Shown piece after piece: positions 37,161-45,411 of a stretch of DNA of 64,000 bases. A model generated the notes under the pieces. That model ran no database searches. It had not been told where the DNA came from and saw only the letters and a program-made list of their open reading frames with translations. The translations under genes were made by a program, and so were the position numbers. The DNA lies in the NCBI RefSeq assembly GCF_001426745.1, contig NZ_LMFI01000014.1, positions 1,404-65,403 of the forward strand, in the 5' to 3' direction. Position 1 is the stretch's first letter. The number at the start of each line of letters is the position of its first letter. This DNA comes from Nocardioides sp. Root140 (GTDB taxonomy: Bacteria > Actinomycetota > Actinomycetes > Propionibacteriales > Nocardioidaceae).

Positions 37161-38764
37161 TCGAGGCGAACGCCCTCGAAGTAGCCCGAGTGTCCCTTCA
37201 CCATCCTCGACTTGTCGCGGTCCTTGATGTTGGAGAACTTGCTGGCGAAGCCGTGGCGACCGACAGCTCGCTGACCGGCTTCAGCTGCTAGGTAGAGAAA
37301 CTTGAGCACGTTGTCGTTCTTGGACCAGTAGTTGTAGACGGTGCCGTCCACGGATTCGCTGAGACTCCGCCATTCACCTTTGCGACCGATGGCGGCTCCC
37401 AACAGGTGCATCTCCGCGATTCGCTTGGGTCCCGCTTCTTTGCCCATCGCCCGCGCCGCAGTCGCCATCACACGAGCCCCAAGGCTGTGGCCGACCAGGA
37501 TGTAAGGCCCCTCCTCCGTGCGCGCCAGCAAGGCCGCCAGCGCGGCACCCGTCATTCCCGCTCGTGTCCTGGCAACACTCCATGGGTTCTTGGCAAAACC
37601 CATCGCGGCCAATGCAACACCGAGCGGAGCGAAACCGGCGCTCCTGCTGGCCCTTCTTGCGAACCCCGTGGCGACGTATTGCGCGTACTCCTGGGCCACG
37701 GCCGGGCCTGCGAACAGGCCCAACGCTTTGAGCTCCTTCGACCCCCAGAGCACGCGATAGACGGGATTCTTGGGGAAGCGCTCGTCAATCAGGCCGCGCC
37801 AGGTGCCCCAGTCGTCTCCACCTTCGGTCATGAACCCGCTCGCGATGACCACCGGGTGTCCGACACCGTCGCGCAACTTCACGATCTTGAAGGACTTGTC
37901 GGCGCTGACGTACGCCGTGGCCGTCACGCCACCCATCACACCACCCAACGCCGTACCCGTGGCCGTCACGACGGCCGTGCCGCCCGCCATCCCGAGTCCG
38001 CCACTCGCAATGGAGCCGAAGCCCAACGTCGCGAGACCGCTGCTGGTGGCGGCTGCTCCGCTCAGGCCACTGGCTGCACCCACAGCACCGCCCACCGCTG
38101 GTGCTGCTGCGAGGGCCGCTGGCCCTGCGACTGCTCCCCCGACCAGTGTCAGGGCAGCAACCTTCGTGATGCGAGCCGCATTGCGCTTCTCGAAGGTGAG
38201 CCAGTCCGCATAATCGTCCAGGGAGGCCATGCCGTCCGTGAGCTTCTCGAACGACGGAATGTCGTGACGGTGCTCGGCGCAGTACCTGGGTCCGGTCACT
38301 GAACCGCTCCCCCGGTTCGCGTGGTTCTTGCACCTCGGAGCCGCACACGGGATCGTCGGGGCACCACAGTTGTCGCACAAGTACGTCGTGATTCGGGTGC
38401 CCTTTACGCGCCGATGGTCGGTCTTCATGAAACATCCGGAACACCACGCCGTGCTCGTCTTTCCGGTCTGCGTCACCGCGAGCTCTGCGACTGACTCGGC
38501 GATACGCGAGTGGTCCTTCGCTGCCTTCCGATGGCTCTTCCGCTTCTCTTCTGACCGAAGGCGACGGACCTGTGCCTCGTGAGAGCCGTGGGCCCAGAGG
38601 TTCTGGAACACCGTGGGGTTGTTCCGCAAGACATCGTCCCCGTCGACCTCGGCAGGGTCGGGAGACTGGTACAGACCCTCGAGGGTCATTTGCGTTCCAC
38701 TGTTGGTTCGAACCGTCACCGAGAACCCATTGCGCCCCTTGGGCACGTACGTCACCGTCGCCAT
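37154..38764 (-). CDS. DUF726-like alpha/beta hydrolase with zinc ribbons and hydrophobic core
   Basis: A 536-aa protein. Residues about 105-160 hold CxxC pairs (CSGC, CDNC), a CAAPRC and further Cys/His in RYCAEHRH, so two zinc ribbons are likely. About 200-290 is an Ala/Gly-rich hydrophobic stretch that could enter a membrane. The C-terminal hydrolase has the nucleophile elbow GHSLGARVM near 423-431, a catalytic Asp candidate in SKNDNVLKFL near 482 and a His in VKGHSGYF near 528. This order matches DUF726 (TMCO4-like) hydrolases, probably lipases. Lying next to the DISARM-like operon on the same strand, it may be a membrane-damaging effector or merely a neighbour; no partner gene is obvious. 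Confidence 0.7.
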   Translation of the reverse strand: MATVTYVPKGRNGFSVTVRTNSGTQMTLEGLYQSPDPAEVDGDDVLRNNPTVFQNLWAHGSHEAQVRRLRSEEKRKSHRKAAKDHSRIAESVAELAVTQTGKTSTAWCSGCFMKTDHRRVKGTRITTYLCDNCGAPTIPCAAPRCKNHANRGSGSVTGPRYCAEHRHDIPSFEKLTDGMASLDDYADWLTFEKRNAARITKVAALTLVGGAVAGPAALAAAPAVGGAVGAASGLSGAAATSSGLATLGFGSIASGGLGMAGGTAVVTATGTALGGVMGGVTATAYVSADKSFKIVKLRDGVGHPVVIASGFMTEGGDDWGTWRGLIDERFPKNPVYRVLWGSKELKALGLFAGPAVAQEYAQYVATGFARRASRSAGFAPLGVALAAMGFAKNPWSVARTRAGMTGAALAALLARTEEGPYILVGHSLGARVMATAARAMGKEAGPKRIAEMHLLGAAIGRKGEWRSLSESVDGTVYNYWSKNDNVLKFLYLAAEAGQRAVGRHGFASKFSNIKDRDKSRMVKGHSGYFEGVRLER

Positions 38765-38965
38765 GCCGGCAGCCTATGGAACTGCCTGAGCGCTGGGGCG
38801 GAAACTCGGTAATCACGCTCTTGAATCTCCGAGCCAGTAAATTGCCCTGCCCGAGCGCTTTGCTCGATGCCGAACCGGATGGCCGGCAGCTGATCTATGG
38901 GTCGTAGTTAGGCGCCGCCGTGATGATGCCCATGAGTGCCGCCTTGGACGCCGTCAATAGTCGGG

Positions 38966-40525
38966 CTAGCGGGGTAGACCAGCCGTCCATCGACGCATCG
39001 CCGTCTCGTCGTCATACTCTCCCGATGCAGCACCAAAGGCGAGCAGGGCGTCGGCGAGCCCGCGCCACTCGTCACCAGCCCCGTTGACCTGTCTGAACAG
39101 ATCACGCGCCTTGGCCACCAATTCATCATCGTCAGGATGAAGGCCCCTAAACCGCTGATCCAACAGCCATGAGGAATCACTTGAAGCGTGCGCCGCGACT
39201 GCGTCCAGGTAGATCTCAAGTGTGCGGGAGCGAGATGCAACGTCCGAGCCTCGCATTCGCTGCCAGGTCAACTGCCCCCGCCACAACTGCTCGCGCACTT
39301 CATCATGGTCAATGTCGAGCACCGTGCCCACTCCACCCGTGAGCCCATGGTTCTTCCTGAAGACATCGACCTCTACGGCGAGGCGAATCACGTTGTCGTC
39401 CGTGAGAGACGCCCCCACGAAGAGCACATGCCGAGTCATCAGCAACGTCTGTAGCAACGCCCCGGCGGGCCGCGTCATCGCATCGAATGTCACGAACTGC
39501 TGTCTGGTCAGAACGATGCTGCGGGGCGTCTCGACATCTCCATGCAACTTCAGTATCCATGGCTTAGTCGCTCGAGGGTTGCTCCAAGGCAGGACAGATG
39601 CAACATTGCCTCGGCCCCGTTGCATCCGAATGGCACTTTCGTAGAGGCGGTCGTAATTGGTCGTCACTGCCTCCTTACACCCGAGCGCTGCCAACAACGC
39701 GTGGCCGAGCGCCGGCACCCTCGCGGACCTGACCACCTCTGCGACCTGCGTTCCCAAGTCATCGACGTTGTTGTGCAAATACTGGGCTTGATCAAGCGCC
39801 GTGAGATTCTCGAACAACCTCCCTGTTGTCGTCCCGTTCTTCTCAGCAAGTTGGGAAATCAGGCCGCCCCAAGTTGGCAGCCCTGCCGGTATGCTCACGC
39901 CCGCCCCAAGGAAGAGGGCAAGCTGGCCATCCTTGGCCAGACCACCGATTCGCTGCGCGCTCTTCAACTGCCGGGCGGCGAGGGGCCAAGAGTTCGAACG
40001 CCTCCGGAGGTGCTGCGCCGCGGCGTAGACAGAGGCGTCTGGAGTGACCACGACGACATCCAGGTTCAATTCAGTGGCCGCCAGACTCAGCCCGGCGAGC
40101 AACTGGCTCACGACCTCACCTCGGTGGAGATTCAACCCACCACCGGCAATGCCCATGACAGGAACGGCGACGAGTGGCTTCGCCCGGCCACGGCCTGGCA
40201 CGTGATCAAGAGCGGCGATCTCGTGTAACGCCGCCACAGCACGCTCGACGATCCTCGCTGCGCCGGCGGTTGACCGGTCTCCTACGTTGACGAACCAAAT
40301 GTCATTCCGACCGTTGGCCATGGCGAAGCCCTTGCCCGGCCATGCTGCGGGCTTCCACCGTTCGGGCGTCGCTCCCAACAGCGGTTTCCAGTATCCACGG
40401 ATGCTGAACTTGCTGGACGTGGGAACTAGTGCGAAGTCGTGGACGATCGCCTCAATTCGTCCCAGAACGACGAAGACATGTCCCGATTCAGCCCAACTCG
40501 AGGGATCTCTCCCGGTGTCGCTCAC
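38966..40525 (-). CDS. macro/SLOG-like + SIR2 domain protein, probable NADase
   Basis: A 519-aa two-domain protein starting at GTG. Residues 1-175 form a Rossmannoid domain resembling macro or SLOG folds that bind ADP-ribose-type ligands: DFALVPTSSKFS near 30-41, PVMGIAGGGLNLHRGEV at 122-138 and LDVVVVTPD at 155-163. The SIR2 domain follows: LFLGAGVSIPAGLPTW at 204-219 binds NAD+, TTNYDRLYE (N290) and LKLHGD (H328) are the catalytic positions, and FVGASLTDDN closes the Rossmann part. Bacterial SIR2 proteins of this sort (ThsA, DSR, SIR2-HerA, SIR2-pAgo) degrade NAD+ during phage infection. Last gene of the NAD/ADP-ribose operon, 3 bases after the previous stop. Confidence 0.8.
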   Translation of the reverse strand: MSDTGRDPSSWAESGHVFVVLGRIEAIVHDFALVPTSSKFSIRGYWKPLLGATPERWKPAAWPGKGFAMANGRNDIWFVNVGDRSTAGAARIVERAVAALHEIAALDHVPGRGRAKPLVAVPVMGIAGGGLNLHRGEVVSQLLAGLSLAATELNLDVVVVTPDASVYAAAQHLRRRSNSWPLAARQLKSAQRIGGLAKDGQLALFLGAGVSIPAGLPTWGGLISQLAEKNGTTTGRLFENLTALDQAQYLHNNVDDLGTQVAEVVRSARVPALGHALLAALGCKEAVTTNYDRLYESAIRMQRGRGNVASVLPWSNPRATKPWILKLHGDVETPRSIVLTRQQFVTFDAMTRPAGALLQTLLMTRHVLFVGASLTDDNVIRLAVEVDVFRKNHGLTGGVGTVLDIDHDEVREQLWRGQLTWQRMRGSDVASRSRTLEIYLDAVAAHASSDSSWLLDQRFRGLHPDDDELVAKARDLFRQVNGAGDEWRGLADALLAFGAASGEYDDETAMRRWTAGLPR

Positions 40526-40528
40526 GTG

Positions 40529-40966
40529 TCAATTCTTCCGATCCGTCTGGTTTTGGGCCTCGACCTCTGCTTCGAGGTCCCTGACTGACTCGGCGAGCGT
40601 CCCGTCTGGGTTGCGCACCGTGGTGGTCTCGGTGGAGAACGGGCTGACCCGGAAGCCACGCAATCCAGGATCGCCGGGTTCTGCACTCAGCACCACGAGC
40701 CCTTCGCCGTACCTCTCATTCAGCTCCCCAGCGAGGGCGTCATACCGGCGCTCATCGCTCCGAAGTTCACTGACCATGTCAGCTGAGAAGATGCTGTCGA
40801 GGCACCCTCGCAGCCCGAGTCCATCCTCGTAAGCTTGGGCATCCTCAACGGGGACATCCACCAGGTGCGCGTAGTCGACCGCCAGCCACGGCATCCGCCA
40901 CGATTTCTCGACATACCCACGCAGCAACGAGCTGCGGACCTTGTCCGGCAGGTTGTCGATGTTCAT
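40529..40966 (-). CDS. 145-aa protein of unknown family in the NAD/ADP-ribose operon
   Basis: The family is not recognised. It is acidic and mostly helical, with W-R-M-P-W-L-A-V-D-Y early, a central SELRSDERRYDALAGELNERY helix and a short C-terminal acidic coil. No catalytic motif is evident; an adaptor or regulator of the following SIR2 protein is plausible. GAGGAGG precedes the ATG, which overlaps the stop of the ADP-ribosylglycohydrolase gene as ATGA, so it is translationally coupled and likely to be a genuine part of the system. Confidence 0.65.
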   Translation of the reverse strand: MNIDNLPDKVRSSLLRGYVEKSWRMPWLAVDYAHLVDVPVEDAQAYEDGLGLRGCLDSIFSADMVSELRSDERRYDALAGELNERYGEGLVVLSAEPGDPGLRGFRVSPFSTETTTVRNPDGTLAESVRDLEAEVEAQNQTDRKN

Positions 40967-42438
40967 CGTGTCCTCCTCGAGTTGGCTCCAGCATCGTCGT
41001 AGAGACTCAGCCGGCGCAGGGAATCGACCAGAAACCTCTTCGGCCGGGCTCCGGGCAGCACGGCCGTCACGGCAGCCAACGCATTGTCCAGGTCGTATCC
41101 GTCAAGTACGGCGACCCATGCCGCGACGGTCGGCGTACGGCTCTGCCCGGCCACGCAGTGCAGGAGCACCCGCTTGCCCTCGTCACGCAACATGAGCACC
41201 GTCCGAGCCGAGTCGTCGATCACGAAGTCGACGTTCGGGTTCTCCTCGGACGTGGTGTCGAGGAGGCGTACGGCGTGGCTCACCAGGCCTTCCGGCAACT
41301 GGGTGGCGCCGATTCGGCAAAGACTGACCACCGCATCAATCTCGTCGGGCAGTTCGTCGAGGGCGAGGGCGTTGCCGATCCAGATGCCGTCCACCAACGG
41401 ATGCGCGACACACGTCGACCGGTCCGCGTAGGAGCTGTAGTCCATCCGGTCGAGGTTCGGCCAGCCGCGGGCGCGGCCACCTTGCACGATGCGCATGGCC
41501 AGCCGCATCAGCTCCGGGGCACCAGCCCCGTCGACGCCCCACCCGTGCAGCAGGCCCGACCACTCCTGCGGGATCGCGCTTGCGCCCCAGCGTGCACCGA
41601 GCAATCCTCCGGCGATCGCGGCCACGGTGTCGGTGTCGTTTCCGATCCCGATGGCTGTCGCCAGCGCGTCCTGCAGGTGTCGGCAGGCGAGGTCGTCCGC
41701 GACCGCCGTGTGGGTGATAGCCGACCATGCTGCCTGCAGGCCACCGACCACCCAGCCGTTCGTGACGAACGTGCCGGGCTCGGACGTCTCCGCTTCCCCG
41801 AGAACGTCGGCCCAGTAGCTGGCGTTCGGGAGGTGCGGCAATACGTCGTCGGCGATAGGGAACTCTCCCGTCAGGACGGCGTGACGAATCATCAGGCACC
41901 ACAGCGCCGCGCCCTCGCCCGCGAGCGGGTCGTGATGGGTCAATGCCGAGACCGCCATCGCAGCCGCGACCAGCTCGGCCTCGGGCTTGCCGAGGTAGGC
42001 AAGGGCCACCGGCGCCGTACGCATCAACGAACCGTTGCCGGCCGACTTGCCGGTCTGCTCGTGAACGGCTCGCGCGGCCGCGGACATCTGCTCAGCAGTT
42101 GCTTCGCGGCCGGCCCGGCGCAGCACGGCCGAGGTCTGGATCCCCACGTCTGGCGGTCCCTCGGCAAACCACCGGGCAAAGCCAGCGGCGACCAGGTCGA
42201 GGCCATCGGTGGAGGCAAGGTCGACGCCGGTCGCTGCCGCCTGTGCGATCGCCATCGCCTGCGCCGTGTCGTCGGTCCACTCCCCCGGAGCAAAGTTGCC
42301 CAGGCCACCGCCGATCATCGCCGGCCAGCCGCCGTACGCCGCGGACCCGAACTCGTAGCCCGCCCCGAGCGCGTCACCGACCGCCGACCCGAGCAGCACG
42401 CCACACGCCCGGTCCAACTGCACACTCGTCAGCTTCAT
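40963..42438 (-). CDS. ADP-ribosylglycohydrolase fused to a tyrosine/dual-specificity phosphatase
   Basis: A 491-aa fusion. Residues 1-300 are a DraG/ARH-type ADP-ribosylglycohydrolase: GSAVGDALGAGYE at 17-29, the Mg2+-binding WTDDT at 54-58 and GNDTDTVAAIAGGLLGARWG near 267-286. Residues about 330-480 are a cysteine phosphatase with the P-loop LLHCVAGQSRTPTVAAW near 425-440 (Cys-x5-Arg) and a general-acid Asp candidate upstream. It would remove ADP-ribose from protein or nucleic acid and phosphate from a linked substrate; the pairing suggests processing of an ADP-ribose-1''-phosphate-like or phosphoribosyl product (inference). The internal ATG is chosen because GGGGAG precedes it; the upstream ATG adds four residues and has no such site. 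Confidence 0.85.
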   Translation of the reverse strand: MKLTSVQLDRACGVLLGSAVGDALGAGYEFGSAAYGGWPAMIGGGLGNFAPGEWTDDTAQAMAIAQAAATGVDLASTDGLDLVAAGFARWFAEGPPDVGIQTSAVLRRAGREATAEQMSAAARAVHEQTGKSAGNGSLMRTAPVALAYLGKPEAELVAAAMAVSALTHHDPLAGEGAALWCLMIRHAVLTGEFPIADDVLPHLPNASYWADVLGEAETSEPGTFVTNGWVVGGLQAAWSAITHTAVADDLACRHLQDALATAIGIGNDTDTVAAIAGGLLGARWGASAIPQEWSGLLHGWGVDGAGAPELMRLAMRIVQGGRARGWPNLDRMDYSSYADRSTCVAHPLVDGIWIGNALALDELPDEIDAVVSLCRIGATQLPEGLVSHAVRLLDTTSEENPNVDFVIDDSARTVLMLRDEGKRVLLHCVAGQSRTPTVAAWVAVLDGYDLDNALAAVTAVLPGARPKRFLVDSLRRLSLYDDAGANSRRTR

Positions 42439-42452
42439 GTCACTCCCCATCG

Positions 42453-43307
42453 TCAGGCCACCAACATCGGGTGGCGGAGGTTGGTCATGCGGGTGTGCAC
42501 GTCGCGGTCGTGCCAGCGGAGCGCGGTCACACTCACCTTGTCATCGAGCGCCACGGCCTCGTCGCCGATTCCGGCCGATCCGTTGTCGCGCAGCTCGAGC
42601 GCTTCGATGCGTTCGAGGAACCGGCGGGCCCGTCGTCCGGGCGTCAACACCGCCGGGGCCACCTGGGCGTCGAGGGCAGCGGCCTCGAGGATCGAGCGCC
42701 ACTGCCCATGCAGCACCATCGACGACTCGAACACCTCGGCCACACACGGCTGCCCACCGATGGCGAGCAGCACGCCGCACTGCCCCTCGAGTGGCTTTAC
42801 GTCACTCCAGTCGACCCGGCGGGCGTCAGCCACGTCGAGGCGACGTACGAATGAACTGGTCGGGTTGTGGTGACCGTGCGTGCGTTCCGCCACCCGGCTC
42901 CAGACCTCGCCTTGGACGTCGTGCCCCGCCGGTCGGCGTACTGACTCGCGAATGTATGGCGTGGCGCGGCGGCCGCGGGTGCTCTGCTGCGACGCTCCGC
43001 CCCAGCGGCCTTGCTCGACGCAGGCAACCGGGAGCGGGATGCGCTGGTGGACACCCACCATCATCGACCTGGTCGCCATGCGGTGCTGAAGGCCGCCCTC
43101 AAAGAGCAGGCCCTCCATCACCAGCGCCGGCCGATCGCCGACGTTGCCGATCATGAGCTGCGAGACGACCGGGTTGTCGGCTTCCGCGACGTGGAGCTTG
43201 GTCGCGTCGAACGTGTATCGCGGCCTGGCCGACGTGGTCGACCAGATCGGAAGGATGGTTAAAGCTCCGCGGGTCATCCCCCGACCGAGGTGCAAGTGTT
43301 GGTTCAT
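42453..43307 (-). CDS. ARPP-1 domain protein
   Basis: A 284-aa protein whose pattern fits the ARPP-1 family (named for association with ADP-ribosylglycohydrolases and phosphatases). It starts with a strand-rich segment (GALTILPIW), continues with VVSQLMIGNVGDRPALVMEG and QHRMATRSMMVGVHQRIPLPVACVEQGRW, then ends in a helical/strand C-terminal half with FESSMVLHGQWRSIL. Family function is not established biochemically as far as I know; its partners point to ADP-ribose metabolism, and here the ARH-phosphatase gene follows 14 bases later. ATG at 43307 is chosen for the AAGGGGGAA ribosome site; it is the first gene of the operon and divergent from the NrtR-like regulator. Confidence 0.75.
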   Translation of the reverse strand: MNQHLHLGRGMTRGALTILPIWSTTSARPRYTFDATKLHVAEADNPVVSQLMIGNVGDRPALVMEGLLFEGGLQHRMATRSMMVGVHQRIPLPVACVEQGRWGGASQQSTRGRRATPYIRESVRRPAGHDVQGEVWSRVAERTHGHHNPTSSFVRRLDVADARRVDWSDVKPLEGQCGVLLAIGGQPCVAEVFESSMVLHGQWRSILEAAALDAQVAPAVLTPGRRARRFLERIEALELRDNGSAGIGDEAVALDDKVSVTALRWHDRDVHTRMTNLRHPMLVA

Positions 43308-43343
43308 GGTTCCCCCTTTTTCATGCATCGTTGCTTGATATTC

Positions 43344-43361
43344 AAACTCTACCACGAGTTT
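43344..43361. promoter_or_regulatory. candidate operator for the NrtR-like regulator
   Basis: AAACTC (43344-43349) and GAGTTT (43356-43361) are perfect 6-bp arms around a 6-base spacer. The site lies in the 89-base divergent region between ARPP-1 and the NrtR-like gene. NrtR proteins bind palindromes in such regions and release them on ADP-ribose; matching this site to this protein is inference. Confidence 0.4.
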
Positions 43362-43363
43362 CC

Positions 43364-43373
43364 CGCAATTGCG
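43364..43373. promoter_or_regulatory. second palindrome in the same divergent region
   Basis: CGCAATTGCG is a perfect 10-bp palindrome three bases from the first candidate operator. It may be a second half of a compound operator or chance; it is 24 bases from the regulator start. Confidence 0.3.
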
Positions 43374-43396
43374 CCGTTTATTGTTAGGGTCGCTTC

Positions 43397-44137
43397 GTGA
43401 GCACTCCCCTGAGCAGCCATCCCCGACCCAACGTGGCCGTCGACGTGGCGATCCTCGCCGTCCAGCCCGACACCGAAAGTCAGCGCGCAGGCCTGCGAGT
43501 CCTCGTGCAGAAGCGCACCCGCTCTCCCCGCGGCTGGGTGCTGCCCGGCCGCTTCGTCCGTGAGCGCGAAACGGTCGAGCAGACCATCGCGGCGCTGTTC
43601 GAGGAGAAGGCAGGCATCACCCCGACGCACTTCGAACCGCGACTGCTGACCGTGGTCGACGACCCAACGCGCGACGCGCGGGCGTGGACCATCTCGATCG
43701 TGAAGTCGGTGGGGCTGCCTTGGGACGAAGCCGTGCAGGCACACGGAGAGTGGCTGGCCGTCGATGACTCCGGCGCGGTCGCCCGTCCACTGCTCTTCGA
43801 CCACGACGAAATCCTCCGTCTGGCGGTGCACGACCTTCGCGATCGCTACGAAACATCCCCCGACCCGGCACACCTCCTGCTGGAGTCGTTCACGATGCAG
43901 GCACTGCACCAGCTCCACGAGGGTGTACTCAACGCTGAGCTGCGGTGGGACACGTTCAAGCGCCGCATGGAGCCCCAACTCGTGTTGACCTCTCCCCCGC
44001 CGGATGCACCGCGGTCGGTCGGCCGTCCGCCGAAGTACTACTCGCGTCGACCGGATCGCACCACCAGCTCCGACGCCCGGTGGCGACTGCCCGGCGAGGG
44101 TGGCGGCGTACCGCGTCCGGGTTCGTCCACCCAGTGA
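43397..44137 (+). CDS. NrtR-like NUDIX-domain transcriptional regulator with degenerate Nudix box
   Basis: A 246-aa protein starting at GTG. The N-terminal NUDIX fold begins VAVDVAILAVQP and has the box region LPGRFVRERETVEQTIAALF near 49-68. Compared with the active consensus (G-x5-E-x7-REUXEE), the Arg and Glu of the RE pair are Ala and Leu and the final Glu is Lys, so catalysis is unlikely. The C-terminal half (FTMQALHQLHEGVLNAELRWDTFKRR) is the winged-helix part of NrtR regulators, which sense ADP-ribose and control NAD genes. It is divergent from the ARPP-1/ARH/SIR2 operon and probably controls it. The last about 60 residues are a basic, Pro-rich tail. Confidence 0.75.
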   Translation: MSTPLSSHPRPNVAVDVAILAVQPDTESQRAGLRVLVQKRTRSPRGWVLPGRFVRERETVEQTIAALFEEKAGITPTHFEPRLLTVVDDPTRDARAWTISIVKSVGLPWDEAVQAHGEWLAVDDSGAVARPLLFDHDEILRLAVHDLRDRYETSPDPAHLLLESFTMQALHQLHEGVLNAELRWDTFKRRMEPQLVLTSPPPDAPRSVGRPPKYYSRRPDRTTSSDARWRLPGEGGGVPRPGSSTQ

Positions 44138-44181
44138 TGGAGCAGACCCCGGCAGCCGCTGCCCCGGCCGGCTCCATCACT
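44133..44181. terminator. bidirectional hairpin between convergent genes
   Basis: AGTGATGGAGC (44133-44143) and GCTCCATCACT (44171-44181) are perfect 11-bp arms. Inside them GGCAGC (44151-44156) and GCTGCC (44158-44163) form a second stem. Both stop codons of the convergent genes lie in the outer arms. It has no T-run, as is common in actinobacteria, but the position makes a two-way terminator very likely. Confidence 0.65.
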
Positions 44182-45370
44182 CGGGCGGCAGCTCACTGAC
44201 CACGATCACTGCACCGGGGGTTGAACCGTGCCGCTTGGTCGCGGTGATGCGAGTGACCCGGACGTCGTCCGCCTCCTTGCGCAGCCCGGTCCCCTTTCGT
44301 GCGCCGAGCGGTCCGTCGAGCGCGTCGATCGTGGCCTTGACCAGGTTGTCGAGATCGGCTTCATTGCCATCCCTCTGATGGGTCGAGTCAAGAGTGAAAC
44401 CAAGATCGATAGCAACCGGTGATTGCTCCGGTAGTGCACAGCCCGCGAACGCTGCCCGGACAGCGTCCTGCCAAGCCCACTGCCGCGCCCCGCCTGCGCC
44501 TTTCGGGAGACCGATGACGTGGCGGCTGAAGCTCGCCAGCGTCTTGCTCACGGGCGTCACGGCATCCGTGACGGCGGGCTCCGGCACCACTGCTCCTGCT
44601 ACCCGCGGCACCGGACGTTGACTCGCATGACTGGGAGCTGGTGGCGCCACGATGTAGCCCAGCTCGTGACTTCCGTAGAGGTGGAGGGCATCGGGTTGTT
44701 CGTGCCACAGCCACGCCAAGTGGGCACAGAGGATGGCGTCGAGCTCGTCCTCGATCAGATCCAGATCCACGTGTCGTGTGCTGCCCGCCACGGCCTCCCG
44801 CAACTCGGGCCATCGCATTCCCGACCCCAGTGCCAGTGGCGCGATTGCCTCAAGGTGATCCATCAAAACCGCGAACTGCTCGCGTCGCGACTCCGGTGTG
44901 CGGCCACTGCCTGACTTGTAGGGAAGCACAGTTCCCAGCCGGAAGAGCCCCACCATCGCGGGATGCGGGTAGACCTCGATGCATGCCGGGGCACTCACAC
45001 GTCCGTGCTCCGCCGGGTCCGTCGTCCAGCCGAAGCGGTCTGCCAGTTCAAGCGCCCGGGGCGGGTTGAACATGGACCTGGAACGGCTCGAGGAGTGCGG
45101 CGATGCGCCGTACGCACCAAAAGCCTTGGCAACGAGGTTCTCCCCCACGCGCTGCCCTGTCTCGTTCGGCACGATCAACGGCGCATCCACCGCAGCCACG
45201 ACTACCTGAGGTGCGTTGGCTGCGATCCAGGCCGCGATCTCGTCGTCGCTGCGGACACTAGCTGATGCAATCAGGCGCCCGGCGTCGTCGACCGCGGCCA
45301 AGCCTGTGCGGTTGGCAGATTTCCAGGCGAGGTCAATGCCGACGAAGTGGCCCAGCTGGTTGGAATCCAT
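44177..45370 (-). CDS. DUF429 + RusA-like fusion, copy 1
   Basis: A 397-aa protein. The N-terminal DUF429 domain (about 1-245) has an RNase H-like fold with acidic positions in HFVGIDLAWK, VVAAVDAPLIVPN and EVYPHPAM. The C-terminal domain (about 270-397) resembles RusA Holliday-junction nucleases: IDLGFTL, EADLDNLVKATIDAL with the conserved Asp-x-Asp-Asn, and DDVRVTRITATK. A second copy with the same order lies at 59469-60581. The predicted activity is on branched or hybrid nucleic acid (inference). The ATG at 45370 matches the start of the second copy; no clear ribosome site precedes it, so translation may be leaderless or start at the GTG one codon earlier. Confidence 0.8.
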   Translation of the reverse strand: MDSNQLGHFVGIDLAWKSANRTGLAAVDDAGRLIASASVRSDDEIAAWIAANAPQVVVAAVDAPLIVPNETGQRVGENLVAKAFGAYGASPHSSSRSRSMFNPPRALELADRFGWTTDPAEHGRVSAPACIEVYPHPAMVGLFRLGTVLPYKSGSGRTPESRREQFAVLMDHLEAIAPLALGSGMRWPELREAVAGSTRHVDLDLIEDELDAILCAHLAWLWHEQPDALHLYGSHELGYIVAPPAPSHASQRPVPRVAGAVVPEPAVTDAVTPVSKTLASFSRHVIGLPKGAGGARQWAWQDAVRAAFAGCALPEQSPVAIDLGFTLDSTHQRDGNEADLDNLVKATIDALDGPLGARKGTGLRKEADDVRVTRITATKRHGSTPGAVIVVSELPPE

Positions 45371-45411
45371 GACACGTGACACTAGCGAGGAGGATGCGTC
45401 GGAGGGACAAC

